A DNA stretch of 64,000 bases from Acidimicrobiales bacterium (GTDB lineage Bacteria > Actinomycetota > Acidimicrobiia > Acidimicrobiales > Aldehydirespiratoraceae). The position numbers and the translations under genes were made by a program. The stretch is taken from positions 1-64,000 of the forward strand of contig JAJCXY010000041.1 of assembly GCA_029263215.1 (NCBI GenBank), in the 5' to 3' direction. Positions 1-9,402 of the stretch are shown here, piece by piece. The stretch's first letter is position 1, and each line of letters opens with the position of its first letter. The notes beneath the pieces are model-generated. The model was not told the origin of the DNA and ran no database searches. It saw only the letters and a program-made list of their open reading frames with translations.

Positions 1-1
1 G

Positions 2-142
2 GATGGCCTCGTTCTCGCGGTGGAGAGTTACGTGGGCGCGGTGAGGGGAACCGAAGGAGTGAAACTCGAGCAGATGGTGCAGGTCACCACCGACGGGGTG
101 AACCTCCTCTCTCGCCATGCCCTCTGGGATCGACCGAGATGA
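2..142 (+). CDS. C-terminal fragment of an M24-family metallopeptidase (Xaa-Pro dipeptidase/creatinase fold), truncated by window start
   Basis: Frame from nt 2 reads DGLVLAVESYVGAVRGTEGVKLEQMVQVTTDGVNLLSRHALWDRPR*, which resembles the typical M24 C-terminus (VES..G..GGxEGVKLE..V.VT..G). Confidence 0.6.
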   Translation, partial: DGLVLAVESYVGAVRGTEGVKLEQMVQVTTDGVNLLSRHALWDRPR

Positions 143-1043
143 CAGGAACGTGCCATTGATATTGCCGACGGGCCTCGTGGCCCCCAACCTCACTCCCTTC
201 AACCACGACCTCTCGGTGGCCACCGACCTCTACGTCGAACATGGGCGGGCCTTGCTCGACCAGGGCTGTGGCGGGTTGGCCCCCTTCGGCACCACCGGTG
301 AGGCCCTGAGCATCGGACTCGACGAGCGGATCGACACCCTCGATGCCCTCGTCGCCGGCGGGGTGGCACCGGAGTCGTTGATCGTGGGCACCGGCCTCAC
401 CAACCTGGCCGACACGCTTCGCCTCACCAGGCACGCCACCGAACTGGGCGTCGCCGCCACGATGATTCTGCCGCCCTTCTACTTCAAGGACCCCGCCAAC
501 GAAGGCGTTCACCGCTACTTCGAGGCCCTCATCGAAGCAATGGACGGAGGGGTACGCATCGTGCTGTACCACATACCCCAGGTGGCGGGTGTGGGCTTCC
601 CCATCGAGCTGGTGACGAGACTTCGCCGGGACTTTCCGGATCAGGTGCTGGCCATCAAGGACTCCTCGGGCGACTGGGACAACACGGCCCGCCTGTTCGC
701 GATCGACGGACTCACCGTCTATCCGGGGTCCGAACTCCCGATGCTCGAAGCTCTCGCCCTAGGGGGAGAAGGCTTGATCTCGGCCACGGCCAACCTCAAC
801 GCGACGGCCATCGCCGACGTCTTCCGCTGTTGGAACACAGGTGAGCATGCGGACGCCGTGCTTCTGCATGGCAAGGTGGCCGCCACCCGTCACTGTTTCG
901 CGGCGGCCGGACCCATTCCCGCTCAGAAGCGGCTCCTTGCTATGGCCACCGGCGATGACCGTTGGGCCAATGTTCGTCCCCCTCTGTTGGCGATGGATGC
1001 CAACCGGGGTCGCTTGCTGGCCGACGAACTCGCTGCTCTGTAG
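117..1043 (+). CDS. Dihydrodipicolinate synthase / DapA-family lyase (true start may be GTG at 150)
   Basis: GLVAPNLTPF, APFGTTGEALSI, YHIPQVAG and LAIKDSSGD motifs of the DapA TIM-barrel family. Confidence 0.85.
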   Translation: MPSGIDRDDRNVPLILPTGLVAPNLTPFNHDLSVATDLYVEHGRALLDQGCGGLAPFGTTGEALSIGLDERIDTLDALVAGGVAPESLIVGTGLTNLADTLRLTRHATELGVAATMILPPFYFKDPANEGVHRYFEALIEAMDGGVRIVLYHIPQVAGVGFPIELVTRLRRDFPDQVLAIKDSSGDWDNTARLFAIDGLTVYPGSELPMLEALALGGEGLISATANLNATAIADVFRCWNTGEHADAVLLHGKVAATRHCFAAAGPIPAQKRLLAMATGDDRWANVRPPLLAMDANRGRLLADELAAL

Positions 1044-1121
1044 ATCAGCTAGCTGGGTTCGTTCCAATACTGGACGTTCGTTCAGGGTCCTTGTACGCTC
1101 TCCTGACCGATCCTCGAGGAG

Positions 1122-2093
1122 GTGTCCGTGGCCGTCATATCGCGTCGATCCTCCACCGACGGCGCGCCCCCTGTCGGCGTTATCGCCGACCCTCGACTCG
1201 CCACCGCAGGCATCATCGTCGCCTCGATCTCCATGGGACTCGTGCCGGTGTTTGCCCGCACGCTCACCGACGACGGCATCGCCCCAGTGGCGGTGTCGTT
1301 CTATCGAAACCTGCTCGGGGCGATCCTGCTCATCGGGTTCCTCCGGCTCACCGGCACCAAACGAAACGCCACCATCTGGGGCCTCTTCGTCGGCGTTGCG
1401 ATGGGATTCGGATGGACCGCCTACGTCGAAGCGATCACCGTCGTGCCAGTCTCCACCGCTGCTGTCGTCTACATGAGCTATCCCCTTTTCGCCCTCCTGG
1501 TCGTATGGCTGGTGTTCGGCCAGCCGCCGATGGCGCGATCGGTCGCAGGAGGGATCATCGTGGTGGCCGCGGCGGCGATCGCGCTGGGCCCGGAGATCTC
1601 CGGTGAACACCGCAACCAACTACTCATCCTGCTGGCCGCACCGTTGGCGTTCGGGTCGGCGATCGCAGTTCTCACCGAACGACTAGGTCCGCTCACCCCG
1701 CTCGAGCGCGTCGCCTCGGTGGGGGTCGGATCGTCGGTGGGACTGTTGCCGCTGATTGTGACCCTGCCCTCGCACGAGGTGTTGCCCGGCGATGGTCGGG
1801 GATGGTTGCTGGTGGTCGGCATCGGCCTGGTCACTGGCATCGGGCCCCAGTGGCTCTATGTGAAGTGCGCGCCGAGGGTCGGTGCCGCCAAGGCCGCAAT
1901 GTCGGGGGCGATCGAGCTGCCCACGATGTTCGCGGTGGGAGCTCTGGTCTTCGGCGAGTCCTTGACCGTCGCCCAAGGTTTCGCCGGTCTGCTTGTAGTG
2001 GGTGCGATCCTCCTGGTGCCGTCGCGTCCTTCCCCCGCCACCGCCATGGCCCGCCGTCGTCGTCGCCTGATCCCCGGTCGCTTCGATTCCTGA
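1122..2093 (+). CDS. EamA/DMT-family transporter
   Basis: About 10 hydrophobic helices, two EamA-like repeats; GTG start. Confidence 0.85.
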   Translation: MSVAVISRRSSTDGAPPVGVIADPRLATAGIIVASISMGLVPVFARTLTDDGIAPVAVSFYRNLLGAILLIGFLRLTGTKRNATIWGLFVGVAMGFGWTAYVEAITVVPVSTAAVVYMSYPLFALLVVWLVFGQPPMARSVAGGIIVVAAAAIALGPEISGEHRNQLLILLAAPLAFGSAIAVLTERLGPLTPLERVASVGVGSSVGLLPLIVTLPSHEVLPGDGRGWLLVVGIGLVTGIGPQWLYVKCAPRVGAAKAAMSGAIELPTMFAVGALVFGESLTVAQGFAGLLVVGAILLVPSRPSPATAMARRRRRLIPGRFDS

Positions 2094-2148
2094 CGGTGTT
2101 GCCCGATCACGCCCGAGAACGACGCCGTGATGCATCATCGGAGCCGAC

Positions 2149-3288
2149 ATGAACATCGACATCGCAATCATCGGCAGAGGAATGATCGGAGCTGCCGCGG
2201 CCCGACATCTCGCCGAAGCCGGACGATCCGTGGCGCTGATCGGTCCCGACGAGCCTTCGGATCCCCAGACCTACCAGGGTCCCTTTGCCAGCCATCATGA
2301 CGAGGGGCGGATCACCCGCATCGCCGGCCGCGATGAGGTGTGGACCGAACTCGCCGCTCGGTCGATCGCCCGCTACTCCGACATCGCGGCGCGGTCGGGA
2401 GTCGAGTTCCACTTCGCCCGAGGCATGGTGGCCGCCTATCCCGACGCCCCTGATTGGGTGACGCGAGCTGCGATCTGGGGCAGCGAAGCCAAGCTGATCG
2501 AGCCCGACTGGCTGAGAGCCAACACCGGAATCGCGATCGACTACGGAATGCCTCTCATGTACGAACCGGCCCCGGCCGGTCATATCGATCCCCTTGCGCT
2601 GGTGGCGGCCCAGACCACACTCACCGAGATGGCCGGCGGGTCGGTGATCCGCGAGGTAGTCGACTCGGTGCGCCGAACCGCGACCGGGTTCGACGTCGGC
2701 GGAGCATGGGGGACACTCACCGCGTCGCGCATACTGCTGGCCACGGGGGCCTTCGGCGCCGACCTTTTCGGATTCGAACTCGATGTCGAGCGCCGGCCCC
2801 GCACCATTCTCCGCGCCCAACTGGCCGACGACGGCCGAATCCCGAGCCTCATCGCCATGGATCCCCCCGACGGGCGTGTGGAGGAGATCTATTGGGTGCC
2901 GCCGGTGCGCTACCCGGATGGGTCGGTCTGCATCAAGATCGGCGGCAACCTCAAGGAGTTCACCCCGATCGCGTCGTCGGACCTCACCGACTGGTTCCAT
3001 ACCGACGGCGATCCGGTGGAGATCGAGTCGCTCGAGGCCAACCTGCGCGCCCTGCTGCCCGACGCTCCGCTGGGAGCGATCAACACCGCACCATGTGTGA
3101 TCACGGGCACGCCATCAGGCCATCCCCATGTCGGGTGGGCCGACGATGGCGTCGCCGTCGCCCTCGCCGGCAACGGATCAGCGGCCAAGTCGAGCGACGA
3201 GTTGGGCAGGATCGCGGCGGCGTTGTTCAGTGAGGCCGGCTGGGACTCCGATATCGACCAGTCGGTGTTCGCGCCCCAGCTCACGTGA
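2149..3288 (+). CDS. FAD-dependent oxidoreductase (DAO / monomeric sarcosine oxidase-like)
   Basis: N-terminal IIGRGMIGAAAARHLAEAGRSVALIG dinucleotide-binding motif and DAO-like length/architecture. Confidence 0.8.
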   Translation: MNIDIAIIGRGMIGAAAARHLAEAGRSVALIGPDEPSDPQTYQGPFASHHDEGRITRIAGRDEVWTELAARSIARYSDIAARSGVEFHFARGMVAAYPDAPDWVTRAAIWGSEAKLIEPDWLRANTGIAIDYGMPLMYEPAPAGHIDPLALVAAQTTLTEMAGGSVIREVVDSVRRTATGFDVGGAWGTLTASRILLATGAFGADLFGFELDVERRPRTILRAQLADDGRIPSLIAMDPPDGRVEEIYWVPPVRYPDGSVCIKIGGNLKEFTPIASSDLTDWFHTDGDPVEIESLEANLRALLPDAPLGAINTAPCVITGTPSGHPHVGWADDGVAVALAGNGSAAKSSDELGRIAAALFSEAGWDSDIDQSVFAPQLT

Positions 3289-4261
3289 GTTCGGCGGCAA
3301 GCAACTCGTAGCTTCGAATCCGCTCGGCATGGCTCCACACGATCGTGACCACCATGAACTCATCGGCGCCGTAGCGTTCCATCAGCGAGTCCACCCCGGC
3401 GGCCACGGTCTGCGGTGAGCCACAGATCATCGGCTTGCGTTGAGGCTGCACATCGAGGGTGGCCGGAGTATGACTGCGCGTCTCATCCGGTGACGGGATC
3501 GGGCCCGAGAGTCCCCGCTGACGCCACAGTTTCACCGGTTTGGCGAGCTCTTCTGCTTCGGCGTCGGTGGACGCGCAGATGACACTCGCCGCCACGAGCA
3601 CGGTGGGTTCGGGCCAGCGCTCCGATGGTCGGTACTGACGCCGGTAGGCGTCGGCGATGGCGGGTCCGTCCTGCTGGGTGATGAAGTCGGCGAAGGCGAG
3701 CGGGATGCCGAAATGGGCGGCGAGGCCGGCTGAGTCGGGACTCGATCCCAGCAGCCAGATCGGGAGCTGTTCGTCGATCCGGGGCGTCGATTTCACCCGT
3801 CCGGCAAACGGATTCTCGGGCGGGAGCGAGTCGTGCAACCAGCCGTCGAGCTCAGCCACCATGGCCGGATAGCGACTCGATGATGTTGGCTCGTGGCTCG
3901 GTGAGAGAGCAACGGCAGTGATGGGATCAGAACCAGGAGCCCGCCCCAGGCCGACGTCGATCCGGCCCGGGTGAAGGGCCGCCAGCACCTTGAAGGATTC
4001 GGCCACCTTGTACGGCGAATAGTGGGGGAGCATCACGCCACCGGACCCGACCCGGATCGTGGAGGTGGCTTCGGCGATGTGGCCGATGAGAATTTCGGGT
4101 GCGGATCCGGCCAGTCCGAGTGTGTTGTGGTGCTCCGCCACCCAGTAACGGCGGTAGCCGAGCGCTTCGCATCGGCGGGCGAGATCGATCGAGTTGCGTA
4201 GCGCCTGACCGGGCGTTGCTCCACTCGGGATGGGTGATTGGTCGAGAACCGAGATGTGCAC
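3281..4261 (-). CDS. LLM-class flavin-dependent oxidoreductase (luciferase-like)
   Basis: MHISVLDQSPIPSGATPGQALRNSIDLARRCEALGYRRYWVAEHHNTLGLAGSAPEILIGHIA is typical of bacterial luciferase-like proteins. Confidence 0.9.
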   Translation of the reverse strand: MHISVLDQSPIPSGATPGQALRNSIDLARRCEALGYRRYWVAEHHNTLGLAGSAPEILIGHIAEATSTIRVGSGGVMLPHYSPYKVAESFKVLAALHPGRIDVGLGRAPGSDPITAVALSPSHEPTSSSRYPAMVAELDGWLHDSLPPENPFAGRVKSTPRIDEQLPIWLLGSSPDSAGLAAHFGIPLAFADFITQQDGPAIADAYRRQYRPSERWPEPTVLVAASVICASTDAEAEELAKPVKLWRQRGLSGPIPSPDETRSHTPATLDVQPQRKPMICGSPQTVAAGVDSLMERYGADEFMVVTIVWSHAERIRSYELLAAELT

Positions 4262-4353
4262 GACCGACAGTCTGCCTCGCGGTCGACCGATCGAACCCTG
4301 CTATCGACAGTCGTGTCCGAATATGTCAGACCACTTCGGGCATAATCACGTTC

Positions 4354-5787
4354 ATGGTCGTTTCCGCAGTTGCCACCACGGGTATCTACTGTCGGCCCGA
4401 GTGCACCGCTCGGCCGGCCCAGAAGAACGTCTCGCCCTACGCTGCACCGATTGCCGCGGAGGCTGCCGGATACCGGCCCTGCCTGCGCTGTCGGCCCGAC
4501 CGCCACCTGAGGTCGGTTGAAGTCACCAACGCTCCGGCTCCTGTATCTGGTGCCGTCGCTCTGATCTCGTCCGGGTTTCTCGATCGCTTTGACGAAGACG
4601 CACTCGCGGTGAGAGTGGGGTACTCCACTAGGCAGCTGCGCCGGCTCTTCGAGCAGTATGTCGGGGCCACGCCCGACTTCGTGGCTCGCTCGCGCCGAGC
4701 CCATTTCGCTCGTCGTCTGCTCGATGAGACCAACCTGGCGATGCCGGTGGTTGCGGCCGCTTCCGGATTCGGGAGTGTGCGTCAGATGGGCCGGGTGGTT
4801 GAGCAGATCTTCCGGTTCACGCCCAGCGCGTTGAGGGCGAAACGGCGACGCGACGACATCCTGACCACCGACGGGGGCCTGCGCCTGCGCCTGCCGTTTG
4901 CCGGGCCCCTCGACCGTCCCGCCCTCATGAATCATCTCCGCCCCCGCCTCACTCCGGCGGTGGAGACCCTCGACGACGGGCTCTACCGACGCACCCTCGA
5001 AGTGTGCGGTCACCCGGGTGTTGTCGAGATCGACCTCGTCGGCCACCAAGATCACCTCGAACTGGTGGCCCACCTCCCCACCTTCGATTCGGTCATCGAC
5101 GAGATCGCTCGTGTTCGCCACATGTTCGGACTCGATGACGACGTCGTCTCCGCCAACGCCCGATTGGCTCACGACTCCCTCTTGGCGCCCCTCATCGGCG
5201 CCCGGCCCGGCCTTCGAGTTGTGGGTGGCTGGGATCGTTTCGAAACTGCGGTAAGGGTGATCATCGGCCAGCAGGTGAGTGTCGCCGGCGCGACCACCAC
5301 CACCGGCCGTTTGGTGCAACGCCATGGCCGACGGCTCACTGGTCAGGCTCTGGGTCTCACCCACCTGTTCCCCGGCCCTGCCGAGCTGGCTCCGCTGGCC
5401 GCGGGCCGATCCGACGAAGGTATGCCGCGCCGACGGGCGATGACCATCGGCGCCCTCGCCGAGGCGGTGATCGATCGCAGGGTCGACCTCTATTGTGCTG
5501 ATCCCGACGAACTCAGGAACCAGCTCGTGGCGTTGCCGGGAATCGGTCCGTGGACCGCTGATGTGATCACCATGAGAGCCGGGCGCGACCCCGATTCCTT
5601 CCCGGTCGGCGACCTCGGCATCCGCCACGCCTACGCCGACCTCACCGGCGCAACGGAGCTGCCGACCGAGGGCGAGCTCTCTGACCGCTCCTTGGCTTGG
5701 CAACCCCATCGAGCGCTGGCTGCACAACATCTGTGGGCGTCACTGGCGACCCGCGACGAACCCGAACAAACCAAGGACTCACGATGA
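4354..5787 (+). CDS. Ada-type Zn-binding domain + AraC HTH + AlkA DNA-3-methyladenine glycosylase fusion
   Basis: TTGIYCRPEC...RPCLRCRPD (four Zn-ligand Cys), AraC-like HTH, and AlkA HhH region (IIGQQVSVAGA...LPGIGPWTADVITMRAGRDPDSFPVGDLGI). Start set at ATG 4354 because upstream sequence overlaps the LLM gene. Confidence 0.88.
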   Translation: MVVSAVATTGIYCRPECTARPAQKNVSPYAAPIAAEAAGYRPCLRCRPDRHLRSVEVTNAPAPVSGAVALISSGFLDRFDEDALAVRVGYSTRQLRRLFEQYVGATPDFVARSRRAHFARRLLDETNLAMPVVAAASGFGSVRQMGRVVEQIFRFTPSALRAKRRRDDILTTDGGLRLRLPFAGPLDRPALMNHLRPRLTPAVETLDDGLYRRTLEVCGHPGVVEIDLVGHQDHLELVAHLPTFDSVIDEIARVRHMFGLDDDVVSANARLAHDSLLAPLIGARPGLRVVGGWDRFETAVRVIIGQQVSVAGATTTTGRLVQRHGRRLTGQALGLTHLFPGPAELAPLAAGRSDEGMPRRRAMTIGALAEAVIDRRVDLYCADPDELRNQLVALPGIGPWTADVITMRAGRDPDSFPVGDLGIRHAYADLTGATELPTEGELSDRSLAWQPHRALAAQHLWASLATRDEPEQTKDSR

Positions 5788-6275
5788 CCCTCCACCAACG
5801 CCATCTCGACACCCCGATCGGCCAACTCACGCTCGTCGCGTCCGAGGCGGGACTGAACATGATCCTGTTCGAGAGCGAAGATCCGCCGGAGATCGACGCC
5901 GCGATCGATGAATCTGATCCCATCCTCAGCTCTGCAGCCCGTCAACTCAGCGAGTACTTCGCCGGTGAGCGACGAGAGTTCGATCTTCCTCTCGACCTGG
6001 AGGGCACGGAGTTCCAGAAGGACGCGTGGCTGGCTCTCGCCGACGTCCCCTACGGCGAGACCACGAGCTACGGCGAACAGGCCCAAGCCATCGGACGCCC
6101 CGGTGCATTTCGCGCCGTGGGTGCGGCCAACGGCAGGAACCCCGTGCCGATCGTCTTGCCGTGCCATCGGATCGTGGGCGCCGACGGATCGCTCACCGGA
6201 TTCGCGGGCGGCCTCGACGTGAAGGCCCGGCTGCTCGCACTCGAGCAGTCGCAACAGTCTCTTCCCGGGGTCTGA
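5784..6275 (+). CDS. ogt: Methylated-DNA--protein-cysteine methyltransferase
   Basis: VLPCHRIVGADGSLTGFAGG active-site motif; start overlaps the upstream stop (ATGA). Confidence 0.93.
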   Translation: MTLHQRHLDTPIGQLTLVASEAGLNMILFESEDPPEIDAAIDESDPILSSAARQLSEYFAGERREFDLPLDLEGTEFQKDAWLALADVPYGETTSYGEQAQAIGRPGAFRAVGAANGRNPVPIVLPCHRIVGADGSLTGFAGGLDVKARLLALEQSQQSLPGV

Positions 6276-6296
6276 ACCAGGGCCTACCATCGCGTC

Positions 6297-7079
6297 ATGG
6301 CCTTGGATCTCGATCGTTACCCCGAAATCACCTACGACAGCTCCACCCCGGAGTTCGACGACGTGGAGGAGCTCCGTCTTTTCCGTAAGTGGGAGGTGGC
6401 GCTCGGTTATCGAGTGTTCTCCAAGCTGCGTTGGGGCCAGATGGGTGACGGTCACATCACTGCTCGCGACCCGATCCTCACCGATCACTTCTGGGTGTTG
6501 AGCTACGGCGTGCCTTTCTGGGCGGCCACGATCGACAATCTTTCCCTCGTGGCACCTGGGGGTGAGGTGGTCGAGGGGCCCGACTCGAGCAGCGTGAACT
6601 ACGCGGCCTACAACATCCACTGGCCGATCCTCGATGCCCGCCCCGACCTCGTTTCGGCGGCGCACACCCACACCCCTTACGGCACCCCGTGGTCGGCCAA
6701 CCTCGAACTCTTCGAGCCGCTCAGCCAGGAGGCCTGCTCCTTCGTGTTCGACCAGTCGATCTATCGGGGCGAGGACCTCGAGGTGACATCGGTGAAGGGT
6801 GGAGAGGCGATCGCCCGGGCGATGGGCGAGACGAAGCTCTGCATCCTTCGTAACCATGGCCTACTCACGGGTGGTGCCAGTCCGGGTGAGGCGGTGGGAT
6901 GGTTCGTCACCGCCGAGCGCGTCGCCGAGGTTCATGTCAAGGCCCCCAATGGCGTTCCGGTGTCGGAGGGGTCGGCCAAGATCGTCGCCGCTACCCTCTC
7001 CGAGCCGGCGATGGGTTGGCGTGTGTTCCAGTGGCTGGCCCGTGATCTGGTGCCCGACCCCTCGGTTGTGCTCGGCTAA
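6297..7079 (+). CDS. Class II aldolase/adducin family protein
   Basis: Aldolase II fold: GDGHITARDP, AAHTHTPYGTPWSA, LRNHGLLTGG. Confidence 0.88.
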   Translation: MALDLDRYPEITYDSSTPEFDDVEELRLFRKWEVALGYRVFSKLRWGQMGDGHITARDPILTDHFWVLSYGVPFWAATIDNLSLVAPGGEVVEGPDSSSVNYAAYNIHWPILDARPDLVSAAHTHTPYGTPWSANLELFEPLSQEACSFVFDQSIYRGEDLEVTSVKGGEAIARAMGETKLCILRNHGLLTGGASPGEAVGWFVTAERVAEVHVKAPNGVPVSEGSAKIVAATLSEPAMGWRVFQWLARDLVPDPSVVLG

Positions 7080-7137
7080 CCCGTTCTGGTGTAGCGGAAC
7101 CCCGGAAAGCGAACCCGGGCTACACCAGAACGGGGTT
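7078..7137. terminator. Bidirectional hairpin terminator between convergent genes
   Basis: Left arm AACCCGTTCTGGTGTAGC (7078-7095) pairs with GCTACACCAGAACGGGGTT (7119-7137): 16 uninterrupted bp plus extension past one extra G. It lies exactly between the two convergent stop codons. Confidence 0.8.
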
Positions 7138-9302
7138 CAGGCGGTGACGGTGGCCTTCATCGCGCGACGATGGCTGCGCAGGATCTGCTCGGTGTAGCCG
7201 TTCTTCTCGTGGCGGCCCAGCAATACGAGATCGAGGGCGGCCTGGAACGGGATGCTGTGGTCGAAGTCGGGAGCCATCGGTCGGTAGACGGGGTCGTCGG
7301 CGTTCTGAGCATCGACGGCCATCGCCATGCGGGCCATCGTGGCGCGGATCTGGTCTTCGGAGATCAAGCCGTGATGGAGCCAGTTGGCCACGTGTTGGCT
7401 CGAGATCCTCAGGGTGGCGAGGTCCTCCATGAGTCCGACGTCGTGGATATCGGGCACCGTTGAGCAGCCCACGCCCTGCCCAACCCAGCGCACGACGTAG
7501 CCGAGGATGCTCTGTGAGTTGTTGTCGAGCTCACGCTGGATCTCCTTCGCGCTCAGGCTGCGATCGGCGGGGATTGATGGGATCGCGAGCATGTCGCCCA
7601 GGCGCTGGCGGGGCCGGTCGACCAGATCTCGCTGGCGATCAACCACGTCGAGCAGGAAATAGTGGGTGGCATGGAGGGTGGCGGCGGTGGGCGATGGCAC
7701 CCATGCGGTGTTGGCTCCGGCCAGAGGATGCTGGATCTTGGTGTTGACCATGTCGGCCATCTCCTCGGGGGCGGCCCACATTCCCTTGCCGATCTGGGCC
7801 CGGCCCCGCAACCCACAGGCCAAACCGGTGTCGACGTTGGAGTCTTCGTAGGCCTGAAGCCAGGTGGCCCCCTTCATCTCGCCCTTGGGCAGGACGGGCC
7901 CGGCCTCCATGTCGGTGTGGATCTCATCGCCGGTGCGGTCGAGGAAGCCGGTGTTGATGAACACACAACGCTCGCGGGCGTGGGAGATGCAGGCCTTGAG
8001 TCCCATCGAGGTGCGCCTCTCCTCGTCCATGATGCCCATCTTCAAAGTGTTGGGCTCCAGTTCGAGAACCTCCTCCACACGGCTGAACAGTTCGCAGGCG
8101 AGCGCCACTTCGTCGGGCCCATGCAGCTTGGGCTTCACGATGTAGATCGACCCTGTCCGGCTGTTGCGGAATTCGCTGTTGTTCTTCAGGTCGTGGACCG
8201 CGGCGGCGGCGGTGAACAGGGCATCGAGCATGGCTTCGGGTACCGCATCACCGCGGTGGGTGACGAGGTCGGTGGTGAGATGGTGCCCCACGTTGCGAAC
8301 GAGCATCAGGGCACGGCCGTGCTCCACGTGATCACCACCATCCGCCGCGATGTAGACCCGATCCGGATTCATGCTCCTGTCGATCGTCTCGCCCCCCTTC
8401 TGGAAGGTGCGGGTGAGGGTGCCCTTCATGAGGCCCAGCCAGTTGCGGTAGACCACAAGCTTGTCGTCGACATCGAAGGCGGAGACCGAATCTTCGCAGT
8501 CCATGATGGCCGTGACTGCCGACTCGAGTTGGACATCGTGGATGTTGGCGTGGTCGCGGCGGCCGATCGCCTCGTCCTCGCCGAAGCGGAGCTCACAGCC
8601 CAAACCGTTCTTGCGCAGGAGTATCGAGTCGGGGTTGCCAGCATCGCCGGTGTAGGCGACGAACCGCTCGGGCCGCAGGAGAGTGCTGACGGTGCCGTCG
8701 CCACTCACCGCCACGAGATCGCCGCGTTCGATCCTGTAGGCAGTGACCGACCGGTGGCTAGATCGGTTGAGGCTGAAGTGGCGATCGAGGAACTCGCGGA
8801 CAGAGTCGATGACCTTGTCGCCCCGGATGGGGTTGTACTCGCGGCCCTTTGCGCAGCCATCGCCGTCGTCGAGCACGTCGGTGCCGTAGAGCGCGTCGTA
8901 GAAGCTGCCCCAGCGGGCGTTGGCCGCGTTGAGCGCGTAGCGGGAATTGTCGAGCGGAACCACGAGCTGGGGGCCCGCCACCTCGGCGATCTCCCGGTCG
9001 ACGTTTTCGGTGGCCAGGTCGACCTCCTCGGTCATGTAGTTGAGATAGCCGATCTCGCGAAGGAAGGATGCATAGGCGGTGGCATCGTGGCCTTCTCCTC
9101 GGTGGAGGATGTGCCACTCGTCGATCTGGGCCTGTAGTTCATCGCGTCGGGCCAGAAGTTCGCGATTGAGCGGCGCAAGGTCGGCCACGATCCGTTCGAA
9201 GCCGCTCCAGAATGCGTCGGGGCGGATCCCCGTGCCGGGCAGGAGTTCCGACCCCACAAAGTCGGCCAGGGCCTGTTCGATCTCGAGCTCACCGAACTGC
9301 AT
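7137..9302 (-). CDS. glcB: Malate synthase G
   Basis: 721 aa; ALNAANARWGSFYDALYGTD, IMDCEDSVSAFDVDDK, KPKLHGPDEVA, GIMDEERRTSMGLKACI motifs. Confidence 0.95.
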   Translation of the reverse strand: MQFGELEIEQALADFVGSELLPGTGIRPDAFWSGFERIVADLAPLNRELLARRDELQAQIDEWHILHRGEGHDATAYASFLREIGYLNYMTEEVDLATENVDREIAEVAGPQLVVPLDNSRYALNAANARWGSFYDALYGTDVLDDGDGCAKGREYNPIRGDKVIDSVREFLDRHFSLNRSSHRSVTAYRIERGDLVAVSGDGTVSTLLRPERFVAYTGDAGNPDSILLRKNGLGCELRFGEDEAIGRRDHANIHDVQLESAVTAIMDCEDSVSAFDVDDKLVVYRNWLGLMKGTLTRTFQKGGETIDRSMNPDRVYIAADGGDHVEHGRALMLVRNVGHHLTTDLVTHRGDAVPEAMLDALFTAAAAVHDLKNNSEFRNSRTGSIYIVKPKLHGPDEVALACELFSRVEEVLELEPNTLKMGIMDEERRTSMGLKACISHARERCVFINTGFLDRTGDEIHTDMEAGPVLPKGEMKGATWLQAYEDSNVDTGLACGLRGRAQIGKGMWAAPEEMADMVNTKIQHPLAGANTAWVPSPTAATLHATHYFLLDVVDRQRDLVDRPRQRLGDMLAIPSIPADRSLSAKEIQRELDNNSQSILGYVVRWVGQGVGCSTVPDIHDVGLMEDLATLRISSQHVANWLHHGLISEDQIRATMARMAMAVDAQNADDPVYRPMAPDFDHSIPFQAALDLVLLGRHEKNGYTEQILRSHRRAMKATVTA

Positions 9303-9402
9303 GGGGAAACCTCCGGAGACTGGCAGTCCTTCGATCGTACCGACCGCAACCGGCGCGATGTGAGGTCGGGACCGGCGAACTCCGGGCTGATTTTCGCCCC
9401 GT

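Noticed and set aside
4290-4353. Apparent upstream Ada segment PCYRQSCPNMSDHFGHNHVHGRF in another frame
   Set aside because: Only CYR and GRF resemble the family consensus and spacing is off; not enough to call a frameshift, so mentioned only as an alternative.
4033-5730. 565-aa minus-strand ORF
   Set aside because: Antisense to the Ada/AlkA fusion, whose conserved motifs clearly mark the plus strand as coding.
7662-9137. 491-aa plus-strand ORF rich in His/Val/Gly
   Set aside because: Antisense shadow of glcB.
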